Source: Saccharospirillum mangrovi
GTDB lineage: Bacteria > Pseudomonadota > Gammaproteobacteria > Pseudomonadales > Natronospirillaceae
Assembly (NCBI RefSeq): GCF_003367315.1
Contig: NZ_CP031415.1
Location: forward strand, 62,001-126,000
Direction: 5' to 3'
DNA: 64,000 bases
In this document: positions 25,237-36,328 of the stretch, piece by piece
How the letters are laid out: each line of letters starts with the position of its first letter
Numbering within the stretch: the stretch's first letter is position 1
Translations under genes and position numbers: made by a program
Notes under the pieces: model-generated
What the model saw: only the letters and a program-made list of their open reading frames with translations
The model's database searches: none
Told to the model about the DNA's origin: nothing

Positions 25237-27147
25237 ATGATTCAGCTTAACGAAATCGGCCTCCAGCGCGGCGGCGTCCCCCTGATTGAAGACAGCAGCG
25301 TTACCCTTTATCCGGGTGAGCGCGTGGCGGTTATTGGTGCCAATGGCAGTGGCAAATCGACTCTGTTTCAGGTTTTACAGGGCGAGCTTGTCGTCGATAC
25401 CGGCGAGGTATCGATACCCGCCTCCTGGCGCATTTCCCACATGGCGCAGGAAGTCGACGCCAGTGCGCGTATGGCCCGCGACTTTGTGTTGGACGGCGAT
25501 GACCGCCTGCGGGCGCTCGAAGCCGAGTTGGCATCTGCCGATGCTGCGAACGACGACCATCGCCTGGCCGATGCCCTGGGTGAACTCGATAGCTATCAAG
25601 CCTATGCCAAAGCCAGTCAGGCCGAGCAATTGCTCCTTGGTCTCGGTTTTGTACCCAGCGATTATGAGCGCCCAGTCAGCGATTTTTCCGGCGGTTGGCG
25701 GGTTCGTCTGAATCTGGCGCGTGCGCTGATGAAACCGGCGGACTTGTTGCTGTTGGACGAACCCACCAACCACCTCGACTTGCATACCTGTTACTGGCTG
25801 GAAGGTTGGTTGCGTCGCTACGACGGTACGGTGTTATTAATTTCTCACGACCGCGATTTTATAGATGGCGTGGCGACTCAAGTGTTGAGTCTGAGCCAGC
25901 GCCAGCTGACGTTGTGGCGTGGCAACTACAGCCAGTACGAACGCCAGCGCGCCGAGCAGGAACGTCTGCAACAAGCGCAATACGAAAAACAACAGGCGCG
26001 CATCGCAGAAATTCAGTCCTTCGTGGATCGTTTTAAAGCCAAGGCCAGCAAGGCCAAGCAGGCGCAAAGCCGGGTCAAGATGTTGGAGCGGATGACACTG
26101 ACGGCGCCGCTGCACATCGACAACGGTTACAACTTGAGTTTGCCCTGTCACGACAAGGTGTCGGATCCGTTACTTAGCTTGAGTAGCGTCAGCCTGGGTT
26201 ATGGCGACCGCACTGTGATCGAAGGTATCCGTCTCAGTTTGCACCCGGGCATGCGCGTCGGTTTGTTGGGCGTAAACGGTGCTGGTAAGTCGACTCTGGT
26301 GAAAGCCCTGGCCGGTGAGCTGCAGCCCTTGGCGGGTGAGCTGACATCTGGCCAGCATTTGCGCATTGGCTACTTTGCCCAGCATCAGTTGGAATCGCTC
26401 GACAGCCACGCCACTCCGATGGAGCACTTGAAACGTCTGGATCCCAAAGAGCGCGACCAGACGTTGCGCAATTTTGTCGGTCGTTATGGTTTTAGCGGTG
26501 ATCGGGCCGATGAAGTCATTGAGCATTTTTCCGGTGGCGAAAAAGCCCGTCTGGCATTGGCGCTGATCGCCTGGCGCAAGCCCAATGTTTTGCTGTTGGA
26601 CGAACCGACCAACCATTTGGATCTGGAAGTACGGGAATCGCTGAACCTTGCCCTTCAGGCTTATGAAGGTGCCGTCATTCTGGTGTCGCACGATCGTTAT
26701 CTGCTGAACAATACGGCCGAGGTTTTCTGGTGGGTGAATCAAGGCCGAGTGGAAGAATACAGCGGCGATCTGGAAGATTACTTCCAGGCGCTTTTGAAAC
26801 AGCCAACGCAACTGAAAGGCCGTGCCGAGGCTGCGCCCAAACCGATCGAAGTCGCCACTCCGGTTGATAAAAAACAGCAGCGCCAACAGAAAGCGGCTGA
26901 GCGTGAACGCCTCAAACCGATGAAGCGCCAATTGCAGCAGCTGGAAAAAGAACTGGAAAAGCTGCAACAACAACTTCAAGCCATTGAAAGCAGCCTCGCT
27001 GATACCGATTTATACGAAGATGCGCGCAAGGAAGAGTTGCAGTCCTTGTTGTTTGAACAGGCGACGCTGAGCCGACGCCAGCAGGATGTGGAATCCGAAT
27101 GGCTGACGCTGAGCGAGGCCGTCGAGGCGGCGGAAGTATCCCCATAA
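25237..27147 (+). CDS. yheS: ABC-F family ATPase, YheS type
   Basis: A ribosome-associated twin-ABC ATPase without membrane domains. 636 residues, as in E. coli YheS (637). The first ABC domain has GANGSGKST (about 34-42), VSDFSGGWRVRLNLARAL (signature) and LLLDEPTNHLDL. A charged linker (P-site tRNA interaction motif, residues about 245-290) follows. The second ABC domain has GVNGAGKST, IEHFSGGEKARLALAL and LLLDEPTNHLDL. The C-terminal extension from about 530 is a Gln/Glu-rich coiled coil. Divergent from the TIGR02444 gene. Confidence 0.93.
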   Translation: MIQLNEIGLQRGGVPLIEDSSVTLYPGERVAVIGANGSGKSTLFQVLQGELVVDTGEVSIPASWRISHMAQEVDASARMARDFVLDGDDRLRALEAELASADAANDDHRLADALGELDSYQAYAKASQAEQLLLGLGFVPSDYERPVSDFSGGWRVRLNLARALMKPADLLLLDEPTNHLDLHTCYWLEGWLRRYDGTVLLISHDRDFIDGVATQVLSLSQRQLTLWRGNYSQYERQRAEQERLQQAQYEKQQARIAEIQSFVDRFKAKASKAKQAQSRVKMLERMTLTAPLHIDNGYNLSLPCHDKVSDPLLSLSSVSLGYGDRTVIEGIRLSLHPGMRVGLLGVNGAGKSTLVKALAGELQPLAGELTSGQHLRIGYFAQHQLESLDSHATPMEHLKRLDPKERDQTLRNFVGRYGFSGDRADEVIEHFSGGEKARLALALIAWRKPNVLLLDEPTNHLDLEVRESLNLALQAYEGAVILVSHDRYLLNNTAEVFWWVNQGRVEEYSGDLEDYFQALLKQPTQLKGRAEAAPKPIEVATPVDKKQQRQQKAAERERLKPMKRQLQQLEKELEKLQQQLQAIESSLADTDLYEDARKEELQSLLFEQATLSRRQQDVESEWLTLSEAVEAAEVSP

Positions 27148-27149
27148 AG

Positions 27150-27158
27150 TGTGGATAA
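27150..27158 (+). promoter_or_regulatory. Exact DnaA-box match
   Basis: TGTGGATAA is the complement of the consensus TTATCCACA, directly after the yheS stop, with an imperfect repeat (TGGATAAG) 12 bases on. A single box is weak evidence for DnaA action; it may be chance. Confidence 0.3.
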
Positions 27159-27411
27159 GTTATTGGATAAGCTTGGGTCAAAAGCCTGAAATGCCGATAC
27201 CAGCGCTGTTTGTAGGAATTGGTGACGCATCCATCAACTTACGAATAGTCCAATAAATCAATAGGTTATGGAGTTTTCTTCAGAGACGTTCATAACAAGA
27301 TTGACTAAATGCTAACGAGAACGGCTCTGTGCATAAACTGAATTGTCAAGCATGAAAGATCGGACGGGCCACCCAGCGCTCAACCAGATCATCCAGTCTA
27401 AGGAGACGTAC

Positions 27412-27996
27412 ATGAGCGACGAGAAAAAAGACACCAAAGACAGCAAAGAGATGTTCGATCCCATCGGTGATCGTCTGATCAAAGCGCGCAAAGTGTTGAT
27501 CTGTGAAGAGATCAATCAAACGATGGCCAAGCGGGTGATGGGTCAGTTGCTGGCTTTGGCTGAAGAATCGAACGACGACATCCAGCTGTTCATCAATAGC
27601 CAGGGTGGTCACGTTGAAGCAGGCGATTCCATTCACGACATCATTCAGTTCATCGAGCCGCGTGTGCAGGTTATCGGCACCGGTTGGGTCGCCAGCGCGG
27701 GCACACACATCTTCCTGGCGGCCGCTAAAGAAGATCGTTATTGCTTGCCCAACACCCGTTTCCTGATTCACCAGCCAACCGGCGGTGTTGGCGGTCAGGC
27801 CAGTGACATTGCCATTCAGGCTGAACAGATTTTGCGTATGCGTGAACGTCTGGCGCGCATCATCAGCGAAGCAACCGGCCAAAGCATCGAACAAGTGCGC
27901 AAAGACATCGAGCGCGACCGTTGGATGACCACTGATGAAGCCATTGAATACGGCATCGTCAGCAAGGTGGTTCGGTCTGGGAAGGATCTGGCTTAA
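27412..27996 (+). CDS. ClpP-family serine protease, stand-alone paralogue
   Basis: 194 residues with the ClpP/crotonase fold. The catalytic triad is visible: Ser96 in GWVASAGTHI, His120 in FLIHQPTGG and Asp169 in IERDRWMT. The oxyanion strand reads INSQGGHVEAG, where canonical ClpP has INSPGG, and the N-terminal segment is Lys/Asp-rich. I start at ATG 27412, preceded by AAGGAG with good spacing. Canonical clpP sits with tig and clpX; none are here, so this is likely a second ClpP. Whether it works with ClpX/ClpA or alone is unknown. A strong terminator follows. Confidence 0.85.
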   Translation: MSDEKKDTKDSKEMFDPIGDRLIKARKVLICEEINQTMAKRVMGQLLALAEESNDDIQLFINSQGGHVEAGDSIHDIIQFIEPRVQVIGTGWVASAGTHIFLAAAKEDRYCLPNTRFLIHQPTGGVGGQASDIAIQAEQILRMRERLARIISEATGQSIEQVRKDIERDRWMTTDEAIEYGIVSKVVRSGKDLA

Positions 27997-28020
27997 AGCC
28001 GATAGATTGATTGCCCAATA

Positions 28021-28048
28021 AAAAAACCCGGCTAATGCCGGGTTTTTT
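28021..28048 (+). terminator. Rho-independent terminator of the ClpP-like gene
   Basis: AAAAAACCCGGC-TAAT-GCCGGGTTTTTT, a perfect symmetric hairpin with A and T tracts, so it may also serve the convergent rho gene whose stop is at 28086. Confidence 0.93.
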
Positions 28049-28085
28049 ATGATTGTAAATCGCGGAGGGAGAAGCCCGGCGCGAT

Positions 28086-29342
28086 TTACCCTTTCATTGA
28101 CTTAAAGAACTCGTCGTTGGTCTTGGTCTGCTTGAGCTTGTTGATCAGGAAGTCGATGGCGGCGACGTCTTCCATTTCCGCCAGCAGCTTGCGCAGAATC
28201 CACATGCGTTGCAGTTCGTCCTGATTGGTCAGCAGTTCTTCGCGACGGGTACCGGAACGGCGCACGTTGATGGCCGGGAAGATGCGCTTCTCGGCAATCT
28301 TGCGATCCAGATGCACTTCCATGTTGCCGGTGCCTTTGAATTCTTCGTAGATCACTTCGTCCATCTTGGAGCCGGTATCAATCAGCGCCGTTGCCATGAT
28401 GGTCAGTGAACCGCCTTCTTCGATGTTACGTGCCGCACCGAAGAAACGTTTCGGACGTTCCAGCGCGTGTGCATCGACACCACCGGTCAGCACCTTGCCG
28501 GAACTCGGTACGATGGTGTTGTAAGCGCGCGCCAGACGGGTAATGGAGTCGAGCAGAATCACCACGTCCTGTTTGTGTTCAACCAGGCGCTTGGCTTTTT
28601 CGATCACCATTTCAGCGACCTGAACGTGACGCGCCGGCGGCTCATCGAAGGTTGAAGCAATGACTTCACCACGCACCGAGCGCTGCATGTCGGTCACTTC
28701 TTCCGGGCGTTCGTCGATCAGCAGAACGATCAGATGTGTTTCCGGGTTGTTGCGGGTAATGGCCTGTGCCACATGCTGCAACATTAAGGTTTTACCGGCC
28801 TTGGGCGGTGACACGATCAGACCGCGCTGGCCTTTACCGATCGGCGACACCAGATCGAGAATCCGGCCGGACAAATCTTCGGTCGAGCCGTTGCCGGATT
28901 CCAGCAACAGTCGCTCTTGCGGGAACAGCGGCGTCAGGTTTTCGAACAGGACTTTGTTACGGCCACTTTCCAGCGGTTCGTAATTGATTTTGTCGACTTT
29001 CAACAGCGCAAAATACCGTTCGCCTTCTTTGGGCGGGCGAATCTTGCCGGAGATGGTATCGCCGGTGCGCAGGTTGAAACGACGAATCTGGCTGGGTGAG
29101 ACGTAAATGTCGTCCGGGCCAGCCAGATAGGAAGCGGTTGCCGATCGCAAGAAGCCAAAGCCGTCTTGCAGGATTTCCAACACACCATCACCCCAGATGT
29201 CTTCACCGCCTTTGGCGTGACGTTTGAGAATGGTGAAAATCAGATCTTGCTTACGCGAACGGTTCAGGTTTTCCAGGCCCATGTCCTTGGCAATTTCCAG
29301 GAGCTCAGGCACTGGTTTGGTTTTTAAGTCACTCAGATTCAT
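28086..29342 (-). CDS. rho: Transcription termination factor Rho
   Basis: Hexameric RNA-dependent ATPase/helicase that terminates transcription. 418 residues, E. coli length (419). The N-terminal helical part ([20 protein letters not shown]) is followed by the cold-shock-like primary RNA site ([11 protein letters not shown], about 57-67). Then come Walker A in PPKAGKT (about 178-184), the Walker B/Q-loop region ([16 protein letters not shown]) and the R-loop/hexamer [21 protein letters not shown]. It has its own promoter downstream of trxA and an 80-base leader where autoregulation would be expected. Confidence 0.98.
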   Translation of the reverse strand: MNLSDLKTKPVPELLEIAKDMGLENLNRSRKQDLIFTILKRHAKGGEDIWGDGVLEILQDGFGFLRSATASYLAGPDDIYVSPSQIRRFNLRTGDTISGKIRPPKEGERYFALLKVDKINYEPLESGRNKVLFENLTPLFPQERLLLESGNGSTEDLSGRILDLVSPIGKGQRGLIVSPPKAGKTLMLQHVAQAITRNNPETHLIVLLIDERPEEVTDMQRSVRGEVIASTFDEPPARHVQVAEMVIEKAKRLVEHKQDVVILLDSITRLARAYNTIVPSSGKVLTGGVDAHALERPKRFFGAARNIEEGGSLTIMATALIDTGSKMDEVIYEEFKGTGNMEVHLDRKIAEKRIFPAINVRRSGTRREELLTNQDELQRMWILRKLLAEMEDVAAIDFLINKLKQTKTNDEFFKSMKG

Positions 29343-29432
29343 AGGATTAGCGGTTTTGAATTTATTGGGATGATGAGCGGGCGGGGTGCCCAGAGACGTG
29401 GTTGAGAAGCGTTGGAACTCGGAATCAAAGAC

Positions 29433-29461
29433 ACTATAGGGGGTGCATTTTTCCCTGTCCA
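29433..29461 (-). promoter_or_regulatory. Sigma-70 promoter of rho
   Basis: Read on the minus strand: TGGACA (29461-29456), 17-base spacer, TATAGT (29438-29433). The start would be near 29426, giving a leader of about 80 bases. Only one -35 base departs from consensus. Confidence 0.75.
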
Positions 29462-29470
29462 GAAAAGATT

Positions 29471-29491
29471 CGGGCCGGATTTACCGGCCCG
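29471..29491 (-). terminator. Hairpin terminating trxA
   Basis: CGGGCCGG-TAAAT-CCGGCCCG on the minus strand, just downstream of the trxA stop, followed by AATCTTTTCT. The stem is strong, the T-run imperfect. Confidence 0.7.
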
Positions 29492-29499
29492 GAACAGCG

Positions 29500-29826
29500 T
29501 CACAGATTGCCTTGAATAAACTCAATCAGCTGGGTTTTGGACAGTGCACCCACCTTGGTGGCGACCACTTCACCGCCGCGGAACATCATCAGCGTCGGGA
29601 TGCCGCGGATGCCGAATTTGGGCGGGGTGTTGGGGTTGTCGTCAATGTTCAGCTTGGCAACTTGCAACTGATCGGCGTACTCATCGGCCACTTCTTCCAA
29701 TACCGGGGCGATCATCTTGCACGGACCACACCATTCGGCCCAGTAATCCACCAGAATAGGCTTGTCGCTGCCCAGTACGTCACTTTCGAAGCTATCGTCG
29801 GTTACGTTTTTGATCTGTTCGCTCAT
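29500..29826 (-). CDS. trxA: Thioredoxin 1
   Basis: General cytoplasmic disulfide reductase. 108 residues, with the active site [13 protein letters not shown] (Cys33, Cys36) and the cis-proline in [11 protein letters not shown]. Size and sequence are typical of E. coli TrxA. Located upstream of rho in the same direction, as in many gammaproteobacteria, but separated from it by a hairpin and a dedicated rho promoter. Confidence 0.97.
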   Translation of the reverse strand: MSEQIKNVTDDSFESDVLGSDKPILVDYWAEWCGPCKMIAPVLEEVADEYADQLQVAKLNIDDNPNTPPKFGIRGIPTLMMFRGGEVVATKVGALSKTQLIEFIQGNL

Positions 29827-29977
29827 TAGGCTCTTTGCTCGGTTAAATGAAATCGATCCTGGCCAGCCTAAGGCTCAGTGCGGTCTTAGCGTCGGGACTT
29901 TGGGCTGGTGGTATGACCAGGGCATCAGAACGAGGCCCCTCAGGATGCGCTTAACATGAACGCTTAAGCGTCGCTTT

Positions 29978-31862
<1,885 letters not shown>

Positions 31863-31866
<4 letters not shown>

Positions 31867-32486
31867 GTCTGCTGGCGTTGCCGATCCAACGTCTGATCAA
31901 CGAAGCGCTGCGTTACGACGCCAACGCTCAGCGCCGGTTGTCGGAATTGGCCGGGCAGAGCCTGGTGTTGGTGACGCGCGAGCCGAGCCTGACATTGGCA
32001 CTGTCGATTGAGTCCGGCGGCGATATTCAGGTCGTCTTCGCCGAACCGGAAACCGTTAACGCCCGCGTCAGTGGCCGGGCGACCGATTTGTTCGCGGTGA
32101 TGCGCGCCAGTGATCGCACCCAGGCCATGATGGCGCACCAGATCGACATCCAGGGCGACACCCGTACCTTTTTCACCATCCAGTCCATCCTGTCGGAACT
32201 CGACATCGACTGGGAACTGGCGCTGGGCGATAAAGTCGGCGACTTGCCAGCGCATTGGCTGGCCGAAGGCCTGCGCGGGCTGGCGAGTTGGGCGCACGTC
32301 CAAGGCCGTTCCACCGAGCGCACGCTGCGTAACTATTTGCGTGAAGAAAGCGGTGCGCTGGTGCCGAATTCACTCTGGCAGGCGCACAGCCAGGCAGTGC
32401 ACGACACCCGTTTGGCCGCCGATCGACTGGCCGCCCGGCTCGAGCGTTTGAGCCAACGCCTGAACACGGAGGCGAACCGCGCTTGA
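31863..32486 (+). CDS. ubiJ: Ubiquinone biosynthesis accessory factor UbiJ (SCP2 domain)
   Basis: A lipid-binding SCP2-domain protein that, with UbiK, organises the late ubiquinone-synthesis complex. 207 residues. The N-terminal half is the SCP2-like domain ([16 protein letters not shown] through [16 protein letters not shown]), the C-terminal half is helical with [10 protein letters not shown] and a final Arg/Leu-rich coiled coil. It starts on ATGA overlapping the ubiE stop and ends on TTGA overlapping the ubiB start, implying translational coupling. Confidence 0.92.
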
Positions 32487-34108
32487 CCTTTCTGCGTCTG
32501 ATCCGCATTGCCTGGGTGTTGAGCCGATACCGGCTCGACACCCTATTGCGTTACCAACAAGTGCCCTGGCCGATTCGAGTCGCACAGTGGTTTTTCCCAT
32601 TGCGCTGGATGATTCCGGCGCGCGGCAACGAAGGCTATCGGCTGCGCCGGGCACTGGAAACACTCGGGCCAGTATTCGTTAAATTCGGTCAGATTCTGTC
32701 GACCCGGCGCGATCTTTTACCCGCCGAAATGGCGACTGAGCTGGCCTACTTGCAGGATCGGGTGCCGTCCTTTTCCAGCAAAAAAGCCCGCGCTTTAATT
32801 GAAGAAGCGTTGGGTGGAAACATTGAAACGCTGTTTGCCGAATTCGACGACCATCCGTTGGCGTCGGCATCGATTGCCCAAGTGCACAGCGCCCGTTTGC
32901 CGAATGGCGAAGCGGTGGTGGTCAAGGTGATTCGGCCGGGCATCCGCAGTGGCATCGTTAAAGACGTCCGCCTGATGGAAGTCATGGCCTGGCTGGTCAA
33001 CATGCTGCCGGACGGCCACCGCTTGAGGCCGCTGGATGTGGTCGAGGATTTCCGCAAAACCATCCTCGATGAATTGGATCTGCTGCGCGAAGCATCAAAT
33101 CTGGCGACCTTTAAACGTAATTTTGCCGACTCCGAACTGCTCTACATCCCCTGGGTTCATTGGGAATACACGCGCCGCAATGTACTGGTGATGGAGCGCA
33201 TCAACGGCATTGGCGTATCGAGCGTTGACGAACTGAACGCCATTGGTGTCGACATGAAAATCCTCGCCGAACGCGGCGTGGAAATCTTTTTCACCCAGGT
33301 GTTTCGCGATTCGTTTTTCCACGCCGACATGCACCCGGGCAACATTTTCGTCAGTCGCGACAACCCACAATCGCCACAGTACATCGGCATCGATTGCGGC
33401 ATCGTTGGTTCGTTATCGCGCGAAGACCAAAGTTACCTGGCGCAAAATCTGCTCGCCTTTTTTAATCGCGATTACTACCGCGTCGCCGAACTGCACGTCG
33501 AGTCTGGCTGGGTGCCGGCCAACACCCGGGTCAACGAATTCGAAGCGGCCATTCGCGCGGTGTGCGAACCGATTTTTGAAAAACCGCTGGCGGAAATTTC
33601 TTTTGGTTTATTGCTGGTGCGCCTGTTTCAAACGGCGCAACGCTTCGACATGCACGTCCAGCCGCAATTGGTGCTGTTGCAAAAGACGCTGCTCAACGTC
33701 GAAGGCCTGGGCCGGCAGCTGTATCCGCAGTTGGATTTGTGGGCGACGGCCAAGCCGTTCCTGGAAAAATGGATGCGCGATCAGGTCGGTCCCAAGCGGT
33801 TGCTGAAAGCCATTCAACAGCACGGGCCAGGTTGGTTGGCAAAGGCACCGCAAATGCCGGATCTGGTGCACGATACCCTGTTGAATTTGCGTCAGATCGG
33901 CCAGATTGAACAGCGTGTGCAACAGCGGCTGGCGGATTTACAGATCAGCCAGCAACGCGCCAACCGCAAGCTGACACGCCGTCTGCTGGCGACAGTTTTG
34001 TTACTCTTTGTCATCTGGACCGGCGATCCGGGTGCCTGGCTACTCAGCCTGTCGCCCCGGCAGTGGGCCGGTTTAGGCGTCGGCGCGTTCTTGCTGCTGT
34101 GGCCCTAA
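32483..34108 (+). CDS. ubiB: Ubiquinone biosynthesis ATPase/kinase-like protein UbiB
   Basis: ABC1/ADCK family membrane-associated ATPase needed for ubiquinone synthesis. 541 residues (E. coli 546). The family motif KxGQ appears as [16 protein letters not shown] (about 69-84). [15 protein letters not shown] contains the Ala-rich nucleotide loop, VVVKVIRPG the lysine, and [11 protein letters not shown] the catalytic loop. Two C-terminal hydrophobic helices ([12 protein letters not shown] and [12 protein letters not shown]) anchor it. It has a TTG start, with GGAGG 10 bases upstream, overlapping the ubiJ stop. Confidence 0.96.
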   Translation: MTFLRLIRIAWVLSRYRLDTLLRYQQVPWPIRVAQWFFPLRWMIPARGNEGYRLRRALETLGPVFVKFGQILSTRRDLLPAEMATELAYLQDRVPSFSSKKARALIEEALGGNIETLFAEFDDHPLASASIAQVHSARLPNGEAVVVKVIRPGIRSGIVKDVRLMEVMAWLVNMLPDGHRLRPLDVVEDFRKTILDELDLLREASNLATFKRNFADSELLYIPWVHWEYTRRNVLVMERINGIGVSSVDELNAIGVDMKILAERGVEIFFTQVFRDSFFHADMHPGNIFVSRDNPQSPQYIGIDCGIVGSLSREDQSYLAQNLLAFFNRDYYRVAELHVESGWVPANTRVNEFEAAIRAVCEPIFEKPLAEISFGLLLVRLFQTAQRFDMHVQPQLVLLQKTLLNVEGLGRQLYPQLDLWATAKPFLEKWMRDQVGPKRLLKAIQQHGPGWLAKAPQMPDLVHDTLLNLRQIGQIEQRVQQRLADLQISQQRANRKLTRRLLATVLLLFVIWTGDPGAWLLSLSPRQWAGLGVGAFLLLWP

Positions 34109-34142
34109 GGCCGACATAATTCGTTAACCGCGGTGTCATACT

Positions 34143-34472
34143 ATGGATGTTTTGCAACAATTGGCCGCTACGCTGGAAGCGCGCAAGAACGCTACGGCGG
34201 ATGAATCCTACGTGGCTTCGTTATACGCTAAGGGCCTGGACAAGATCCTCGAAAAGGTCGGCGAAGAAGCCGTCGAGACCATCCTCGCCGCCAAGAACGT
34301 CAAGGCGGGCAGCGATCCGGCAGACCGAGTCATCAGTGAAACCGCCGACCTGTGGTTTCACAGTCTGGTGATGCTGGCCGATTTGGGATTGGGCCCAGAC
34401 GCTGTTCTGGACGAATTGAGTCGCCGCTTTGGCCTGTCCGGCCACGACGAAAAAGCCGCCCGTTCCGATTAA
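34143..34472 (+). CDS. hisE: Phosphoribosyl-ATP pyrophosphatase
   Basis: Second step of histidine synthesis (PR-ATP to PR-AMP). 109 residues of the MazG-like helical fold: [29 protein letters not shown] with the metal-binding E-x-x-E pattern, and [15 protein letters not shown]. It stands without hisI, which in pseudomonads usually precedes it, so PR-AMP cyclohydrolase must be elsewhere. Located directly ahead of tatABC, a conserved placement. Confidence 0.95.
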   Translation: MDVLQQLAATLEARKNATADESYVASLYAKGLDKILEKVGEEAVETILAAKNVKAGSDPADRVISETADLWFHSLVMLADLGLGPDAVLDELSRRFGLSGHDEKAARSD

Positions 34473-34537
34473 GGGCGATACGAATCCTGCGTTTAGGCAA
34501 CGCTGCCTGAACGCCTAAATACCGAGTGAGGTGCAAG

Positions 34538-34789
34538 ATGGGTTTTGGTGGAATTTCCATTTGGCAATTACTGATCGTGTTGGCCATCGTTGTGCTGATT
34601 TTCGGCACTAAACGCCTGAAAGGTTTGGGTGGCGATGTCGGTGGTGCCATTAAGTCGTTCAAATCTGCAATGAATGAAGACGACAAAACCGACGACACCA
34701 AAGGTCTGGAAGAGAAATCCAAGGACGCCCAGTTCTCGGAAACCGCTTCCGCCGAAGCCAAACAGGATAGCGACAAGAGCGCTCACTGA
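34538..34789 (+). CDS. tatA: Sec-independent protein translocase subunit TatA
   Basis: Forms the oligomeric pore of the twin-arginine export system. 83 residues. A short N-terminal membrane helix ([18 protein letters not shown]) is followed by the hinge [20 protein letters not shown] (amphipathic helix with the F-G-x(n)-L-x-x-L pattern) and an acidic, Lys-rich tail. The start is ATG 34538 with AGGTG upstream. First of tatA-tatB-tatC. Confidence 0.95.
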   Translation: MGFGGISIWQLLIVLAIVVLIFGTKRLKGLGGDVGGAIKSFKSAMNEDDKTDDTKGLEEKSKDAQFSETASAEAKQDSDKSAH

Positions 34790-34801
34790 GAGGCCTGACC
34801 G

Positions 34802-35128
34802 ATGTTCGACATGGGCTTCAGCGAGCTGTTGCTGATCGCCATCATTGGCTTGGTGGTGATCGGCCCGGAACGTTTGCCGGGCGTGGCTCGTACACTTGGC
34901 CGTCAGGTGGGTAACCTGCGCCGCTTCATGCGTTCGCTGCAAACCCAGCTCGAACAGGAAGTGAAGCTGGATGAACTGAATCGGAAGATCATGGCCGAAA
35001 CCCGCGGCCAGACGTTCCGCAATAACGACGAACCCGACATCGGTGGTAACGCTGCCGCTTCGTCGCCCGCTCAGCAAGAGTCGCAACCGACTCCCTCAGG
35101 CAGTCACGATGAGTCAGCAAAACCCTAA
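34802..35128 (+). CDS. tatB: Sec-independent protein translocase subunit TatB
   Basis: With TatC forms the receptor for twin-arginine signal peptides. 108 residues. FDMGFSELLLIAIIGLVVIGPERLPG carries the membrane helix, the Glu in its N-terminal part typical of TatB, and the conserved GPERLP hinge. A charged amphipathic helix and a Ser/Gln/Pro-rich tail follow. It overlaps tatC by 20 bases. Confidence 0.95.
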   Translation: MFDMGFSELLLIAIIGLVVIGPERLPGVARTLGRQVGNLRRFMRSLQTQLEQEVKLDELNRKIMAETRGQTFRNNDEPDIGGNAAASSPAQQESQPTPSGSHDESAKP

Positions 35129-35864
35129 CGATTCCGCCATGCCGCTGGTGGCGCATTTAAAAGAATTGCGCGACCGCATGATCCGTTCGTTGCTGGTGGT
35201 GTTTGTCGTCTTTCTGGGGCTGTATTTCCTGGCGGGCGATCTGTACATGATTCTGGTCCGGCCGCTGCAAGTTCTGTTGCCCGAAGGTGGGCAACTCATC
35301 GCTACCGGCGTTGCTTCGCCGTTTTTCGTGCCGTTGAAATTGACCATCGTGCTGGCGATTTTCATCGCCGTGCCGTATTTGCTGCATCAGATCTGGGGCT
35401 TTATTGCACCGGCCTTGTACAAGCACGAACGCATGGTGGCGGTGCCGTTGTTTATCTCCAGTGTCTTCCTGTTTTACGCCGGCGTGGCCTTTGTTTATTT
35501 CGTCGTGTTGCCGCTGGTGTTTGGCTTCTTTACTTCCGTCGGGCCGCAAGACATCAACCTGATGCCGGACATCGGCAACGTGCTCGATTTCTGTCTGAAA
35601 TTATTCTTCGCCTTTGGCGTGGCCTTCGAAATTCCCATCGCGACTTTTTTGCTGGTGCGGGCGGGCTTGGCCTCGGTGGAATCACTCAGCAAGAAGCGGC
35701 CGTATGTCTTCGTTGGCTGCTTTGTGATTGGCATGCTGGTGACACCGCCGGACGTGATTTCTCAATCCATTCTGGCGGTGCCGATGTGGCTGCTGTTTGA
35801 GTTGGGATTGCTGTTCAGTCGCTTCATTCCCAAAAAGCAGGACGCTTTGGCCGAAGCGGACTGA
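35109..35864 (+). CDS. tatC: Sec-independent protein translocase subunit TatC
   Basis: Polytopic core of the Tat translocase and binding site for the RR signal. 251 residues. The N-terminal cytoplasmic AHLKELRDRMIRSL is highly conserved, and six membrane helices follow, with FIAPALYKHER and the PDVISQ segment (VTPPDVISQSILAVPMWLLFELG). The start at ATG 35109 lies inside the end of tatB. A cytoplasmic tail with FIPKKQDALAEAD ends it. Confidence 0.96.
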   Translation: MSQQNPNDSAMPLVAHLKELRDRMIRSLLVVFVVFLGLYFLAGDLYMILVRPLQVLLPEGGQLIATGVASPFFVPLKLTIVLAIFIAVPYLLHQIWGFIAPALYKHERMVAVPLFISSVFLFYAGVAFVYFVVLPLVFGFFTSVGPQDINLMPDIGNVLDFCLKLFFAFGVAFEIPIATFLLVRAGLASVESLSKKRPYVFVGCFVIGMLVTPPDVISQSILAVPMWLLFELGLLFSRFIPKKQDALAEAD

Positions 35865-35890
35865 GATCGTCGCTGACATTAAAACAACAC

Positions 35891-36157
35891 TCAGCGATGG
35901 TCGTCACGATCAATGATTTCGCCTTCAATCACATTGCCCTGTTGCGACGAGTTTGGCCGTTGCTGTTGCGTATAAAAACGGCGGAAACGGCTGGCGAATA
36001 ACGGGCGACCGGTCAGCCGCAATTTGATGGCGTTTATCGCTGCCAGACCAATACCGATGGCGAGCGCCGCCAGAAAAACAAACAAGCCAATCCAGAATAA
36101 AAAGACCAGAACGGCCAGGCCGATAATGGTGGCAAGTAAGCGTTTGAGAGGAGACAT
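35891..36157 (-). CDS. Small membrane protein of unknown function
   Basis: 88 residues. After MSPLKRLL there is one long hydrophobic stretch or hairpin (about 8-40, LATIIGLAVLVFLFWIG and FVFLAALAIGIGLAAI). A basic cytoplasmic region (LRLTGRPLFASRFRRFYTQ) and an acidic end (EGEIIDRDDHR) follow. I do not recognise a family with certainty. AGAGGAGA precedes ATG 36157 on the minus strand. It converges with tatC and diverges from the oxidoreductase gene. Confidence 0.65.
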   Translation of the reverse strand: MSPLKRLLATIIGLAVLVFLFWIGLFVFLAALAIGIGLAAINAIKLRLTGRPLFASRFRRFYTQQQRPNSSQQGNVIEGEIIDRDDHR

Positions 36158-36328
36158 GGTTAACGTGCCTGTCCTTGATTGAATGAAGAATACCGCTTGC
36201 GAGCCCTCGGTATCCGAGTCAGTTAGGTCAATGGGGCTAGCCTGACACAATGCAATTGACCGATGCCAGCCAGAGGTCATCATTTGCGCCCTCTTGACGG
36301 CGCACTGACAAAAACAACGGAGCGACTT

